A stretch of DNA of 18,743 nucleotides from DAOMFM01 sp035429825 (GTDB lineage Bacteria; Acidobacteriota; Blastocatellia; UBA7656; JADIYM01), in the NCBI GenBank assembly GCA_044224215.1, contig JBGAKX010000090.1, positions 1 to 18,743 on the forward strand, read 5' to 3'. Below, in pieces: positions 1-7,334 of this stretch. Position 1 is the stretch's first letter. The number at the start of each line of letters is the position of its first letter. Position numbers and translations under genes: made by a program. A model generated the notes under the pieces. It was not told the origin of the DNA. It saw nothing but the letters and a program-made list of their open reading frames with translations, and made no database searches.

Positions 1-639
1 TCGGTGCAGGACGAAGAGCGCCGGCGCATCGCGCGCGAGCTGCACGACGGCACCGCGCAGAATCTGGCCGGGCTTGCCATGAACCTCTCACTGTTGTTGA
101 AGGCCGCCGAATCGGCGCCCGAAACGGCCAACCACCGGATATTGTCCGAGAGCCGTTCGCTCGCCGAGCAGTGCTCGCGCGAGGTGCGCAACTTGTCGTA
201 CCTGCTGCACCCGCCGCTCCTCGACGATCTCGGGCTCGCCCCTGCCTTGAAGTCGTACATCGCCGGATTCTCGCAGCGCACGGGCATCGACGTCGCGCTC
301 GACGTGCCGCCGGATCTTGGGCGGCTCGCGCCCGAGGTCGAGACGGCACTGTTCCGGATCGTCCAGGAGGGTCTGACCAACGTCCACCGGCACTCGGGAT
401 CGACGCGAGCGGCGATCCGCGTGTCGCTGAGCGAGTCCGAAGTGAAACTTGCCGTCAAGGACGAGGGCGCCGGCGCCGAACCCCGCTACGGCTCGGCCGA
501 AGACGACATCGTTCGGCTCGGCGTCGGCATTCCGGGCATGCGCGAACGCGCGCAACAGCTGGGCGGCCATATGGACATCGACTCGGGACCGGCGGGGACG
601 ACGGTCACCGTGGCGCTTCCGCGCAGGAGCGTCCAGTGA
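1..639 (+). CDS. Sensor histidine kinase, NarL/DegS type (5'-truncated)
   Basis: This is the C-terminal kinase core of a two-component sensor; the reading frame is open to the window edge, so the start and sensory domain lie upstream. A HisKA_3 dimerisation/phosphoacceptor box with the motif RELHDG is visible, the phosphorylatable His being at 43-45. A HATPase_c domain follows at about 330-630, with an N-box (EGLTNVHRH, Asn codon at 379) and a G-box (GVGIPGMRER). Known role of the family: autophosphorylate and pass phosphate to a LuxR/NarL-type regulator. Its stop TGA overlaps the GTG start of the next gene, which encodes exactly such a regulator, so the two form one cognate system. What it senses cannot be told from this fragment. 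The GTG at position 4 is an internal codon, not a start. Confidence 0.93.
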   Translation, partial: SVQDEERRRIARELHDGTAQNLAGLAMNLSLLLKAAESAPETANHRILSESRSLAEQCSREVRNLSYLLHPPLLDDLGLAPALKSYIAGFSQRTGIDVALDVPPDLGRLAPEVETALFRIVQEGLTNVHRHSGSTRAAIRVSLSESEVKLAVKDEGAGAEPRYGSAEDDIVRLGVGIPGMRERAQQLGGHMDIDSGPAGTTVTVALPRRSVQ

Positions 640-1292
640 TCCCGGTGCGCATCCTGATCGCGGACGACCACGAGGTTGTGCGACACGGGATTCGTGCGCT
701 CCTCGAGACGCACGACGGCTGGGTGGTCGCGGGCGAGGCCGTGACCGGGCGCGAGGCGGTCGAAGAGACCCGGCGTCTGCAGCCCGACCTCGTGATCATG
801 GACATCACGATGCCCGAGATGAACGGTCTCGAGGCCACGCGGCAGATCCTCAAGGAGGTGCCCGGCGTTGAGGTGCTCGTGCTGTCGGTCCACGACTCGG
901 AGCAGCTGGTGCGCGAGGTGCTCGAGGCCGGCGCGCGCGGGTACGTATTGAAATCGGACGCGGGGCGCGACCTGATCACCGCGGTCGAGACGTTGTGCCG
1001 GCACAAGCCGTTCTTTACGGCGCGCGTGTCGGAGATGATGCTCGAGGGCTTTCTGAAGAAGGGGCCGACGAGTGACGCGGGCAAGACGCCGCGGGATCCG
1101 CTGACGGCGAGGGAGCGCGAGATCGTCCAGTTGCTGGCCGAGGGGCAAAGCAACAAGGAGGTCGCGAGCACGCTCGGGATCAGCGTGAAGACGGTGGAGA
1201 CGCACCGCGGGCACATCATGTCGAAGCTGAAGCTGCATTCGATGAGCGACCTGGTGCGGTATGCGGTGCGGAATCAGTTGATCCAGCCGTAA
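636..1292 (+). CDS. NarL/FixJ-family response regulator
   Basis: A 218-residue DNA-binding response regulator. The N-terminal receiver domain (about residues 4-122) has the acidic pair D10/D11, the phosphoacceptor D56 in the motif VIMDITMPEMNG and the conserved K106 in YVLKS. The C-terminal LuxR/GerE helix-turn-helix (about 156-212) begins LTAREREIVQLL and has the recognition segment SVKTVETHR. I chose GTG 636 because it overlaps the kinase stop as GTGA and gives a standard family start; GTG 645 is an alternative. The frame stays open upstream to 171, but that stretch is only kinase shadow. It is co-transcribed with the upstream kinase. It lies immediately before the hydrogenase control region, which has a NarL-box-like dyad, so regulation of hhySL is plausible but is my inference. 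Confidence 0.95.
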   Translation: MIPVRILIADDHEVVRHGIRALLETHDGWVVAGEAVTGREAVEETRRLQPDLVIMDITMPEMNGLEATRQILKEVPGVEVLVLSVHDSEQLVREVLEAGARGYVLKSDAGRDLITAVETLCRHKPFFTARVSEMMLEGFLKKGPTSDAGKTPRDPLTAREREIVQLLAEGQSNKEVASTLGISVKTVETHRGHIMSKLKLHSMSDLVRYAVRNQLIQP

Positions 1293-1301
1293 GCCGAAGC
1301 A

Positions 1302-1382
1302 GTTCACGCAAAGCCGCAAAGAACCGCAAAGACGCAGAGACATGAATTCTCTGTCTTGGCGTCTTTGCGCCTTTGCGTGAAC
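1302..1382. repeat. 81-bp imperfect hairpin repeat, family A copy 1
   Basis: Twelve-base perfect outer arms, GTTCACGCAAAG (1302-1313) and CTTTGCGTGAAC (1371-1382), enclose degenerate tandem CGCAAAGA units and an inner AGAGA/TCTCT pairing around an AATT. The same design recurs at 12701-12784. Elements of this kind recur between genes in many acidobacterial and related genomes. Here it starts 10 bases after the regulator stop and could fold into a long stem that ends transcription of the kinase-regulator pair, separating it from the hydrogenase transcript. There is no U-tract, so termination is a guess. I see no gene in 1293-1507. Confidence 0.85.
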
Positions 1383-1419
1383 TCATTCCGTACGTGAGGT
1401 TTTCTCAGGCTTTTTCTGA

Positions 1420-1435
1420 TACCCCCTCAGGGAAC
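1420..1435. promoter_or_regulatory. NarL-box-like dyad upstream of hhyS
   Basis: The bases TACCCCC-TC-AGGGAAC resemble the NarL 7-2-7 arrangement (TACYYMT, two bases, AKRRGTA). The first half matches 6 of 7 and the second about 4 of 7, with a perfect CCCT-C-AGGG core at 1424-1432. It lies about 50 bp upstream of the transcription start expected from the candidate promoter. The neighbouring regulator is of the NarL/FixJ class, but binding is only inferred and a short GC-rich dyad can occur by chance. Confidence 0.35.
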
Positions 1436-1442
1436 CACCGTA

Positions 1443-1471
1443 TTGACCCTCTCCTGGTACAGACACAAGAT
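1443..1471 (+). promoter_or_regulatory. Candidate sigma-70 promoter for the hydrogenase operon
   Basis: A -35-like TTGACC (1443-1448) is separated by 17 bases from a weak -10-like CAAGAT (1466-1471). This would start transcription near 1478 and give a leader of about 30 bases before the ATG at 1508. The -35 is good and the -10 poor, which would fit a promoter needing an activator. This is a consensus match by eye. Confidence 0.35.
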
Positions 1472-1481
1472 GTCTGGACCA
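1455..1481. promoter_or_regulatory. Near-perfect 11-bp dyad over the hhyS -10 region
   Basis: The arms TGGTACAGACA (1455-1465) and TGTCTGGACCA (1471-1481) are inverted repeats pairing at 10 of 11 positions, the only mismatch being A1459/G1477, around the 5-base centre CAAGA. The dyad covers the candidate -10 and start site. It could be an operator for a dimeric repressor or, if transcribed, part of a 5' hairpin just ahead of the ribosome site. The protein that would bind is unknown; I recognise no family consensus. Confidence 0.5.
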
Positions 1482-1492
1482 ATCCCACCACG

Positions 1493-1502
1493 AAAGGAGA
1501 GG
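1493..1502 (+). promoter_or_regulatory. Strong ribosome binding site of hhyS
   Basis: AAAGGAGAGG ends five bases before ATG 1508 and fixes that start. The frame is open back to about 1373, but the upstream codons cross the promoter, the dyads and the end of the hairpin repeat, so they are not coding. Confidence 0.85.
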
Positions 1503-1507
1503 CAGCT

Positions 1508-2572
1508 ATGGCAGAAGACACGGCTCCGTACGGCCGAGTCACGCAGAGGGCGCCCGCGGTCAAGGAGGTCCACGTCGTGTGGATGACCGCCGGCCTCGGA
1601 TGCGACGGTGACTCGGTTTCGATCACCGCCGCCAGCCAGCCGAGCATCGAAGACGTCGTCCTGGGAGCCATACCCGGCCTCCCGAAAGTCCACATCCACA
1701 ACCCCGTCCTCTCGTACGAAGTCGGCGACGACTTCATGTCGTACTGGTACAAGGCAGAGACTGGCGAGCTCGACCCGTTCGTCCTCGTCGTCGAAGGCTC
1801 CATCCCCAACGAGAAGATCAAGAAGGAAGGCTACTGGGCCGCATTCGGCACGAACGCCGCGACTGGCCAGCCGATCACCACGAACGAGTGGATCGACCGC
1901 CTCGCGCCAAAGGCGCTCGCGGTCGTCGCCATCGGCACGTGCGCGACCTACGGCGGCATCCACGCCATGGAAGGCAACCCGACCGGCGCCATGGGCCTTG
2001 CCGACTACCTCGGCTGGGACTGGCGGTCCGCCGCGGGCATTCCGATCGTCAACGTGCCGGGATGCCCCGTCCAGCCCGACAACTTCATGGAGACGATCCT
2101 CTACCTCCTCTACCTGGCCGCGGGTCTCGCGCCGATGATCCCGCTCGACGACGTCGGACGTCCGACCTGGCTCTTTGGCTCGACCGTCCACGAAGGTTGC
2201 GACCGCGCCGGCTACTACGAGCAGGGCGACTTTGCCACCGAGTACGGCTCGCCAAAGTGCATCGTCAAGCTCGGCTGCTGGGGCCCCGTCGTCAACTGCA
2301 ACGTGCCGAAACGAGGCTGGATGGCCGGCATCGGCGGCTGCCCGAACGTCGGCGGAATCTGCATCGGCTGCACCATGCCGGGCTTCCCCGACAAGTTCAT
2401 GCCGTTCATGGACGAGCCTCCGGGCGCAAAACTCTCCTCGTCCGCCGTCGGAGTCTATGGCCGCGCCATCACCGCGCTGCGACAGATCACGAACGCCACC
2501 CTCAACAAGGAACCCAAGTGGCGGCACTCCGGTGCCGATCTCACGACCGGGTACCGGCCCAGGGCCTTCTGA
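1508..2572 (+). CDS. hhyS: Group 1h [NiFe] hydrogenase small subunit
   Basis: A 354-residue iron-sulphur subunit that carries electrons from the nickel-iron site to the surface. The first cluster motif reads GLGCDGDSVS, so the usual C-x-x-C is C32-x-x-D35. Together with C145 (GTCATYGG) and C186 (GCPVQ) this gives the three-Cys one-Asp proximal [4Fe-4S] ligation known from the actinobacterial-type enzyme of Ralstonia eutropha. His228 (STVHEGC) and C231 begin the distal-cluster ligands. The downstream Cys-rich segments (KLGCWGPVVNC, GGCPNVGGICIGC) supply the rest. There is no twin-arginine signal and no C-terminal membrane helix, which agrees with the cytoplasmic location of this group. It is the first gene of the long operon, 17 bases before hhyL. 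The overall sequence is very typical of group 1h and I am confident of the call. Confidence 0.97.
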   Translation: MAEDTAPYGRVTQRAPAVKEVHVVWMTAGLGCDGDSVSITAASQPSIEDVVLGAIPGLPKVHIHNPVLSYEVGDDFMSYWYKAETGELDPFVLVVEGSIPNEKIKKEGYWAAFGTNAATGQPITTNEWIDRLAPKALAVVAIGTCATYGGIHAMEGNPTGAMGLADYLGWDWRSAAGIPIVNVPGCPVQPDNFMETILYLLYLAAGLAPMIPLDDVGRPTWLFGSTVHEGCDRAGYYEQGDFATEYGSPKCIVKLGCWGPVVNCNVPKRGWMAGIGGCPNVGGICIGCTMPGFPDKFMPFMDEPPGAKLSSSAVGVYGRAITALRQITNATLNKEPKWRHSGADLTTGYRPRAF

Positions 2573-2589
2573 GCCAGAAAGGAGCAGCG

Positions 2590-4386
2590 ATGGTCACAAA
2601 GTCGGCAACGAAAGAGGAGATTCCCATCGAGAGCCGCAAGCTCGTCGAGATGAACTGGGACCCGATCACCAGGATCGTCGGCAGCCTCGGCATCTTCACG
2701 AAGATCGACTTCGAGAACCGCGAAGTCGTCGAGTGCCACAGCACCTCGTCGATCTTCCGCGGCTACAGCATCTTCATGAAGGGCAAGGACCCGCGCGACG
2801 CCCACTTCATCACGAGCCGGATCTGCGGGATCTGCGGCGACAACCACGCCACGTGCGCGACCTATGCGCAGAACATGGCGTTCGGCGTGCGCCCGCCGGC
2901 GATCGCCGAGTGGATCGTCAACCTCGGCGAGGCGGCCGAGTACATGTTCGACCACAACATCTTTCAGGACAACCTGGTCGGCGTCGACTTCTGCGAACAG
3001 ATGGTGCGCGAGACCAACCCGAGCGTCTGGGAGAAGGCCAAGGTCACCGATGCGCCGCACGCCGCCGAGCACGGGTACAAGAAGATCTCGGACATCATGA
3101 CGGCGCTGAACCCGTTCACGGGCGAGTTCTACCGTGAAACCTTGATGGTCAGCCGGTATACGCGAGAGATGTTCTGCCTGATGGAAGGCCGGCACGTGCA
3201 CCCGTCGACGCTCTATCCTGGCGGCGTCGGGACCGTACCGACCGTGCAGCTGTTCACCGACTACATGGTCCGGCTGATGCGGTACGTCGAGTTCATGAAG
3301 AAGGTCGTGCCGCTGCACGACGACCTGTTCGACTTCTTCTACGAGGCGCTGCCGGGCTACGAAGCCGTCGGACAGCGCCGTGTCCTGCTCGGCTGCTGGG
3401 GCTCGTTCAACGACCCCGACGTGTGCGACTACACGTACAAGAACATGGCCGAATGGGGCCGCGGGATGTACGTCACGCCGGGCGTCGTCGTCGACGGTGA
3501 GCTCGTCACGACGAGCCTTGTCGACATCAACCTGCAGCTGCGAATCCTGCTCGGCCACTCGTTCTACGAGGACTGGGACCAGTCGGAGACGTTCGTCGAC
3601 AAGGACCCGCTCGGCAATCCGATCGACCGGAAGCATCCGTGGAACCAGACGACCATTCCAAAGCCGCAGAAGCGCGACTTCAACGGCAACTACACGTGGG
3701 TGATGTCGCCGCGATGGCTCGACGACCGCACGGGCGATCATCTTGCGCTCGACACCGGCGGCGGACCGATCGCGCGGCTGTGGGCGACGGCGCTCGCGGG
3801 GCTCGTGGATACGGGCTACGTCAAGGCGACCGGCTCGAGCGTGAAGATCTACCTTCCCAAGACGTCGCTCAAGCCCGAAGTCGAGTTCGAGTGGAAGATC
3901 CCCAAGTGGAGCAACGCCATCGAGCGCGATCGCGCGCGCACCTACTTCCAGGCGTACGCCGCCGCGCAGGCGCTGTACTTCATGGAGCAGGCGTTCGCCG
4001 AACTGCACGCTGGCAACACGAAGACGTGGAGCGAGTTCAAGGTGCCCGAGGAAGCAATCGGGTGCGGATTCCACGAGGCGGTGCGCGGCGTTCTGTCGCA
4101 CCACGTCGTCATCAAGGAAGGCAAGATCGCCAACTACCACCCGTATCCGCCGACGCCGTGGAACGCGAATCCTCGTGATATATACGGCACGCCGGGTCCG
4201 TACGAAGACGCCGTCCAGAACACGCCGATCTTTGAGGAGAACGGCCCGGACAACTTCAAGGGAATCGACATCATGCGCGCCGTCCGCAGTTTCGACCCGT
4301 GCCTGCCGTGCGGCGTTCACATGTACCTCGGAAATGGCAAGGTGCTCGAGACCCGCCATTCGCCGATGTTTGGCCAGATGAAATGA
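2590..4386 (+). CDS. hhyL: Group 1h [NiFe] hydrogenase large (catalytic) subunit
   Basis: A 598-residue catalytic subunit that splits H2 at the Ni-Fe(CN)2CO centre. The N-terminal L1 motif RICGICGDNHATC gives the ligands C79 and C82, with H86 of the same motif. The C-terminal L2 motif DPCLPCGVH gives C571 and C574. Twenty-one residues follow H577; in this family the endopeptidase removes such a tail after nickel insertion, so the mature protein should end at H577. ATG 2590 follows the ribosome site AAAGGAGC (2578-2585). The frame is open further upstream but there it only shadows hhyS. The stop overlaps the next start as ATGA, implying translational coupling to the NifU-like gene. Confidence 0.97.
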   Translation: MVTKSATKEEIPIESRKLVEMNWDPITRIVGSLGIFTKIDFENREVVECHSTSSIFRGYSIFMKGKDPRDAHFITSRICGICGDNHATCATYAQNMAFGVRPPAIAEWIVNLGEAAEYMFDHNIFQDNLVGVDFCEQMVRETNPSVWEKAKVTDAPHAAEHGYKKISDIMTALNPFTGEFYRETLMVSRYTREMFCLMEGRHVHPSTLYPGGVGTVPTVQLFTDYMVRLMRYVEFMKKVVPLHDDLFDFFYEALPGYEAVGQRRVLLGCWGSFNDPDVCDYTYKNMAEWGRGMYVTPGVVVDGELVTTSLVDINLQLRILLGHSFYEDWDQSETFVDKDPLGNPIDRKHPWNQTTIPKPQKRDFNGNYTWVMSPRWLDDRTGDHLALDTGGGPIARLWATALAGLVDTGYVKATGSSVKIYLPKTSLKPEVEFEWKIPKWSNAIERDRARTYFQAYAAAQALYFMEQAFAELHAGNTKTWSEFKVPEEAIGCGFHEAVRGVLSHHVVIKEGKIANYHPYPPTPWNANPRDIYGTPGPYEDAVQNTPIFEENGPDNFKGIDIMRAVRSFDPCLPCGVHMYLGNGKVLETRHSPMFGQMK

Positions 4387-4970
4387 CAAGCCAGGAGTTC
4401 CGCAAGGAGCTTCAACGCGTCGAGGAACTGGTCCGCACAATCGAGTCGGCTGCCGATCCGAATGTGCGGGCCAGTGCCGTCGAATTGATGACCGCGTTGA
4501 TGCAGATTCACGGCGCCGGGATCGAACGCATGATGGAGATCACGTTCGAATCCGGCGCACACGGCGCCGAAACGGTCGATCGTTTCGGCACGGACGATCT
4601 CGTCGCGAGCCTTCTGCTGCTGTACGGCCTGCATCCGGTGCCGTTCGAGACCCGCGTCATGCAGGCGCTCGACAAGGTACGGCCGATGCTGAAAGCCCAC
4701 GGCGGCGACGTCGAACTGCTCGGAACGGCTGAGGGGGTCGTCCGGCTGCGCCTCGACGGGAGCTGCAACGGGTGCGCCTCGTCGGCGATGACGCTGAAGA
4801 ACGCGATCGAGGAAGCAATCTACGACGCCGCGCCGGACCTCGCCGCGCTCGAGGTTGAAGGCGTGGTCGACGTGCCGCAGCCGTCCGGGCTTCCGGCCGG
4901 ACCATCGTCCGGACTTGTCCAGCTCGGGCGGTCGCGGCCGATCCAGGGCGCAGCGGCGGTCGAGATCTGA
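4383..4970 (+). CDS. NifU C-terminal-domain (Fe-S scaffold) protein
   Basis: A 195-residue protein in two parts. An acidic, helical N-terminal half (about 1-85) has no Cys ligands and I do not recognise it. Residues about 88-160 form a NifU-like domain: VRPMLKAHGGDVELL, then C128-N-G-C131 followed by SSAMTLKNAIEEAI. In this family the CxxC holds a transient [4Fe-4S] cluster for transfer to targets. Directly after hhyL, with an ATGA overlap, it may load clusters into HhyS or serve as an electron carrier; both are inference. The last 35 residues are Pro/Gly-rich and probably disordered. NifU-like genes are a known member of group 1h clusters. Confidence 0.9.
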   Translation: MTSQEFRKELQRVEELVRTIESAADPNVRASAVELMTALMQIHGAGIERMMEITFESGAHGAETVDRFGTDDLVASLLLLYGLHPVPFETRVMQALDKVRPMLKAHGGDVELLGTAEGVVRLRLDGSCNGCASSAMTLKNAIEEAIYDAAPDLAALEVEGVVDVPQPSGLPAGPSSGLVQLGRSRPIQGAAAVEI

Positions 4971-5642
4971 ATGAGCTCATCAGGGCACCCACCTTCGAAT
5001 TCGGCATTTGCGGCGCTTCGCAGCTACATGCGCGAGCGTGCGCCTGCCGGAGCGCTCGCCGAACGGTGCGAGCTGTGCAAGCTGCCGCTCGCCGATGTGC
5101 ATCCGCACCTGCTCGATCCCGCGACCCGAAAGGTCACGTGCGCATGCGACGCGTGCGCGATCCTGTTCGCGAATGACGCGACGACCAGGTTTCGCCGCAT
5201 CCCCCGCCGTATCCGCTACCTGCCGGGATTCCGAATGACCGACGGCCAGTGGGACGCGCTGTCGATACCGATCAACCTCGCGTTCTTCTTTCACAGCACA
5301 CCGGCGGGGCACGTGGTGGCGCTCTACCCGAGCCCCGCGGGACCGACCGAATCGTTGCTCAGCCTCGAATCGTGGGACGAGATCGTGCGCGAGAACCCCG
5401 TGCTCGCCACGATGGAGCCCGACGTCGAGGCGCTGCTCGTCCAGCGGATCCGCGGTGCGCACGGCGGCGCGGGCGCCGAGCACTACGTCGCGCCGATCGA
5501 CGAGTGTTTCAAGCTGGTCGGGCTGATCCGCGCGAACTGGCGCGGCTTGTCGGGCGGAACGGTGGTGTGGGAAGAGATCGCGCGCTTTTTTGAAGAGCTC
5601 AAACACCGGGCAACCGTGATCGGGGAGGCGTCACATGCCTGA
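4971..5642 (+). CDS. DUF5947-like hydrogenase-cluster protein with Cys motif
   Basis: A 223-residue protein that starts immediately after the previous stop (TGAATG). It has an N-terminal metal-site-like arrangement C33-x2-C36, H44-P-H46 and C57-x-C59-x2-C62, which could bind zinc, iron or an Fe-S cluster. An aromatic, partly hydrophobic middle follows (NLAFFFHSTPAGHV), then an acidic C-terminal part. It resembles the family I know as DUF5947, found beside group 1h hydrogenases; the name is from memory. No biochemical function is known to me. The position between the NifU-like and DUF6084-like genes argues for a role in assembly or electron transfer of this enzyme. The last 8 bases overlap the next gene. 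Confidence 0.82.
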   Translation: MSSSGHPPSNSAFAALRSYMRERAPAGALAERCELCKLPLADVHPHLLDPATRKVTCACDACAILFANDATTRFRRIPRRIRYLPGFRMTDGQWDALSIPINLAFFFHSTPAGHVVALYPSPAGPTESLLSLESWDEIVRENPVLATMEPDVEALLVQRIRGAHGGAGAEHYVAPIDECFKLVGLIRANWRGLSGGTVVWEEIARFFEELKHRATVIGEASHA

Positions 5643-6285
5643 TCTCGACTACGTGGTGCTCGGCGCCGAGCCGCAATTGTTTGCCGCCGCACCGTCGCTC
5701 GCGTTCAAGCTGCGCATCACGAATGCCGTCGCCGGCGAGGTCGTCCACACGGTCGCGCTCAGGTGCCAGATCCAGATCGAGACGACACGCCGCCAGTACA
5801 CGCCCGAGGACAAGCGTCGGTTGCTCGACCTGTTCGGCGAGCCCGAGCGGTGGGGTACGACGCTCAAGACCATGCTGTGGACGCACACGAGCGCGGTGGT
5901 GTCGAGCTTCACCAGGAGCACCGAGATCGAGCTCTCGGTGCCCTGCACGTTCGACTTCAACGTCGCGGCCACCAAGTACTTTGCCGGTGTGGACGACGGC
6001 GACGTGCCCCTCGTTCTGCAGTTCAGCGGGACGGTGTTCTACGAAGGCGGGAACGGCGCGCTGCAGGTCGCGCAGATCCCGTGGAGCAAGGAGGCGCAGT
6101 ACCGGCTCCCCGTCAGCGTGTGGCGCGGCATGATGGAGCACTACTACCCGAACACGGCGTGGCTGTGTCTGGGCCGCGACGCGTTCGATCGCCTGTTCGA
6201 GTTCAAGTCGGCGCACGGTCTGGCGACGTGGGAGGAGGCGCTCGAACGCCTGCTCGAAAGCGCGCACGAGGAGGCCGATCGATGA
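5635..6285 (+). CDS. DUF6084-like hydrogenase-cluster protein
   Basis: A 216-residue protein without signal peptide or membrane helix. It is beta-rich at the start (LAFKLRITNAVAGEVVHTVAL), has tryptophan-rich middle segments, and contains the stretches VPCTFDFNVAATKYFAG and FSGTVFYEG that I associate with DUF6084, another group 1h companion family of unknown function. The ATG lies eight bases inside the upstream gene, behind a GGGGAGG ribosome site (5622-5628), and the stop overlaps the next start as ATGA. It may be a structural or chaperone-like partner of the hydrogenase. There is no catalytic motif that I can see. Confidence 0.82.
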   Translation: MPDLDYVVLGAEPQLFAAAPSLAFKLRITNAVAGEVVHTVALRCQIQIETTRRQYTPEDKRRLLDLFGEPERWGTTLKTMLWTHTSAVVSSFTRSTEIELSVPCTFDFNVAATKYFAGVDDGDVPLVLQFSGTVFYEGGNGALQVAQIPWSKEAQYRLPVSVWRGMMEHYYPNTAWLCLGRDAFDRLFEFKSAHGLATWEEALERLLESAHEEADR

Positions 6286-7334
6286 CCGAACGGCTTGTCG
6301 AGCGAATCGCGCGGACCGTGCTCTACGAGGGGTACAACCTGTACCCGTACCGCGCGTCGTCGGTGAAGAACCAACGCCGATTCAACTTTGGCGTGCTCGC
6401 GCCGCAGGCGTTCAGCGCCGCGTCGAACGACACCGAGCGCTGCAACAGCCAGACGGAGTGTCTGGTTCTCGGCGACGAACATACGACGATCGATGTCACT
6501 GCTCGGTTCCTCCAGCTCGAGGCGCGCGACATTTCCGATGTGCACGCGGCGTCGAACGAAAATCCGGAGGCGTTTCTGCCGGTGGCTTCGCTCGAGGTCG
6601 ACGGCGAGCTGTACAGTTCGTGGCAGGAGGCGGTTGAGCGCGAGGTCGTCGCGCAGGCCCTCGCGCTGCACACGCTCGTCACCGTTCCGCAGCAGGTCGA
6701 TTTCGTGATCGACGGCCTGCGGCGGTCCGAGCCGATCCACGATGCCGGCGGTCAGGTCGCCGGCGAGATCGCGCGCAGACGGTGGCGGCTCCAGGGAACG
6801 ATGGAGATCGCCGCCGCGATCGTCGGCGATGGTCTCGCGAAGGTCACCGTTCGCGTGCTGAACACGACGCCGTTCGACGATCCCACGCAACGGACGCGCG
6901 AAGAGGCGCTCGTGCAGTCGCTCGTGTCGGCGCACACGGTGCTGAGGGTGCACGACGGCGAGTTCGTCTCGCTGCTCGAGCCGCCCGACGAGCACCGCGC
7001 AGCGGCCGCCGCGTGCAGCAACGTCGGGACGTGGCCGGTGCTCGTCGGACCCGAGGGCGAACGCAGCGTGATGCTGTCGTCGCCGATCATCCTGTACGAC
7101 TACCCGCAGGTCGCGCCCGAGAGCGCGGGCGACCTGTTCGACGGGACCGAGATCGACGAGATCCTGATGCTGCGGATCATGACGCTGACCGACGACGAGA
7201 AGCGCGAAATGCGAAGCCTCGACGATCGGACGCGGCGGATCCTCGAGCGGGCCGAGACACTTCCGCCCGAACAGTTGATGAAGCTGCACGGCGTCGTGCG
7301 CGGCCTTCGTACCAGCCAGGGTGACACGCAATGA
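6282..7334 (+). CDS. Conserved-looking hydrogenase-cluster protein, function unknown
   Basis: A 350-residue protein that I cannot assign to a named family. The beginning (IARTVLYEGYNLYPYRASSVKNQRRFNFG) looks strongly conserved in style. A mixed alpha/beta body follows with alternating hydrophobic strands (MEIAAAIVGDGLAKVTVRVLN), then a patch NVGTWPVLVG and the segment SSPIILYDYPQVAPES. A charged helical tail with DEKREMRSLDDRTRRILER ends the protein. There are no CxxC sites, signal peptide or membrane helices. It is coupled on both sides by ATGA overlaps, so it is produced with the DUF6084-like protein and the next 108-residue protein. A role as a hydrogenase assembly or structural factor is inferred from position only. 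Confidence 0.85.
   Translation: MTERLVERIARTVLYEGYNLYPYRASSVKNQRRFNFGVLAPQAFSAASNDTERCNSQTECLVLGDEHTTIDVTARFLQLEARDISDVHAASNENPEAFLPVASLEVDGELYSSWQEAVEREVVAQALALHTLVTVPQQVDFVIDGLRRSEPIHDAGGQVAGEIARRRWRLQGTMEIAAAIVGDGLAKVTVRVLNTTPFDDPTQRTREEALVQSLVSAHTVLRVHDGEFVSLLEPPDEHRAAAAACSNVGTWPVLVGPEGERSVMLSSPIILYDYPQVAPESAGDLFDGTEIDEILMLRIMTLTDDEKREMRSLDDRTRRILERAETLPPEQLMKLHGVVRGLRTSQGDTQ

Noticed and set aside
171..635. Extended N-terminus for the response regulator
   Set aside because: The residues are Arg-rich shadow of the kinase; the receiver domain begins right after GTG 636.
1456..1471. Sigma-54 promoter (TGGTAC then an 11-base step)
   Set aside because: The -12 half lacks the required TTGC; GC at that element is missing, so a sigma-70-like reading fits better.
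1373..1507. Longer N-terminus for hhyS from an upstream start
   Set aside because: The extension would run through the hairpin repeat end, promoter and dyads, and a strong ribosome site precedes ATG 1508.
1508..1600. Twin-arginine signal in the hydrogenase small subunit
   Set aside because: There is no RR-x-F-x-K motif or hydrophobic stretch; the cluster motif begins by residue 32, as in cytoplasmic group 1h enzymes.
2455..4440. 661-codon open frame on the minus strand opposite hhyL
   Set aside because: It is a shadow frame of hhyL; the translation is low-complexity Arg/Val-rich and there is no ribosome site or known motif.
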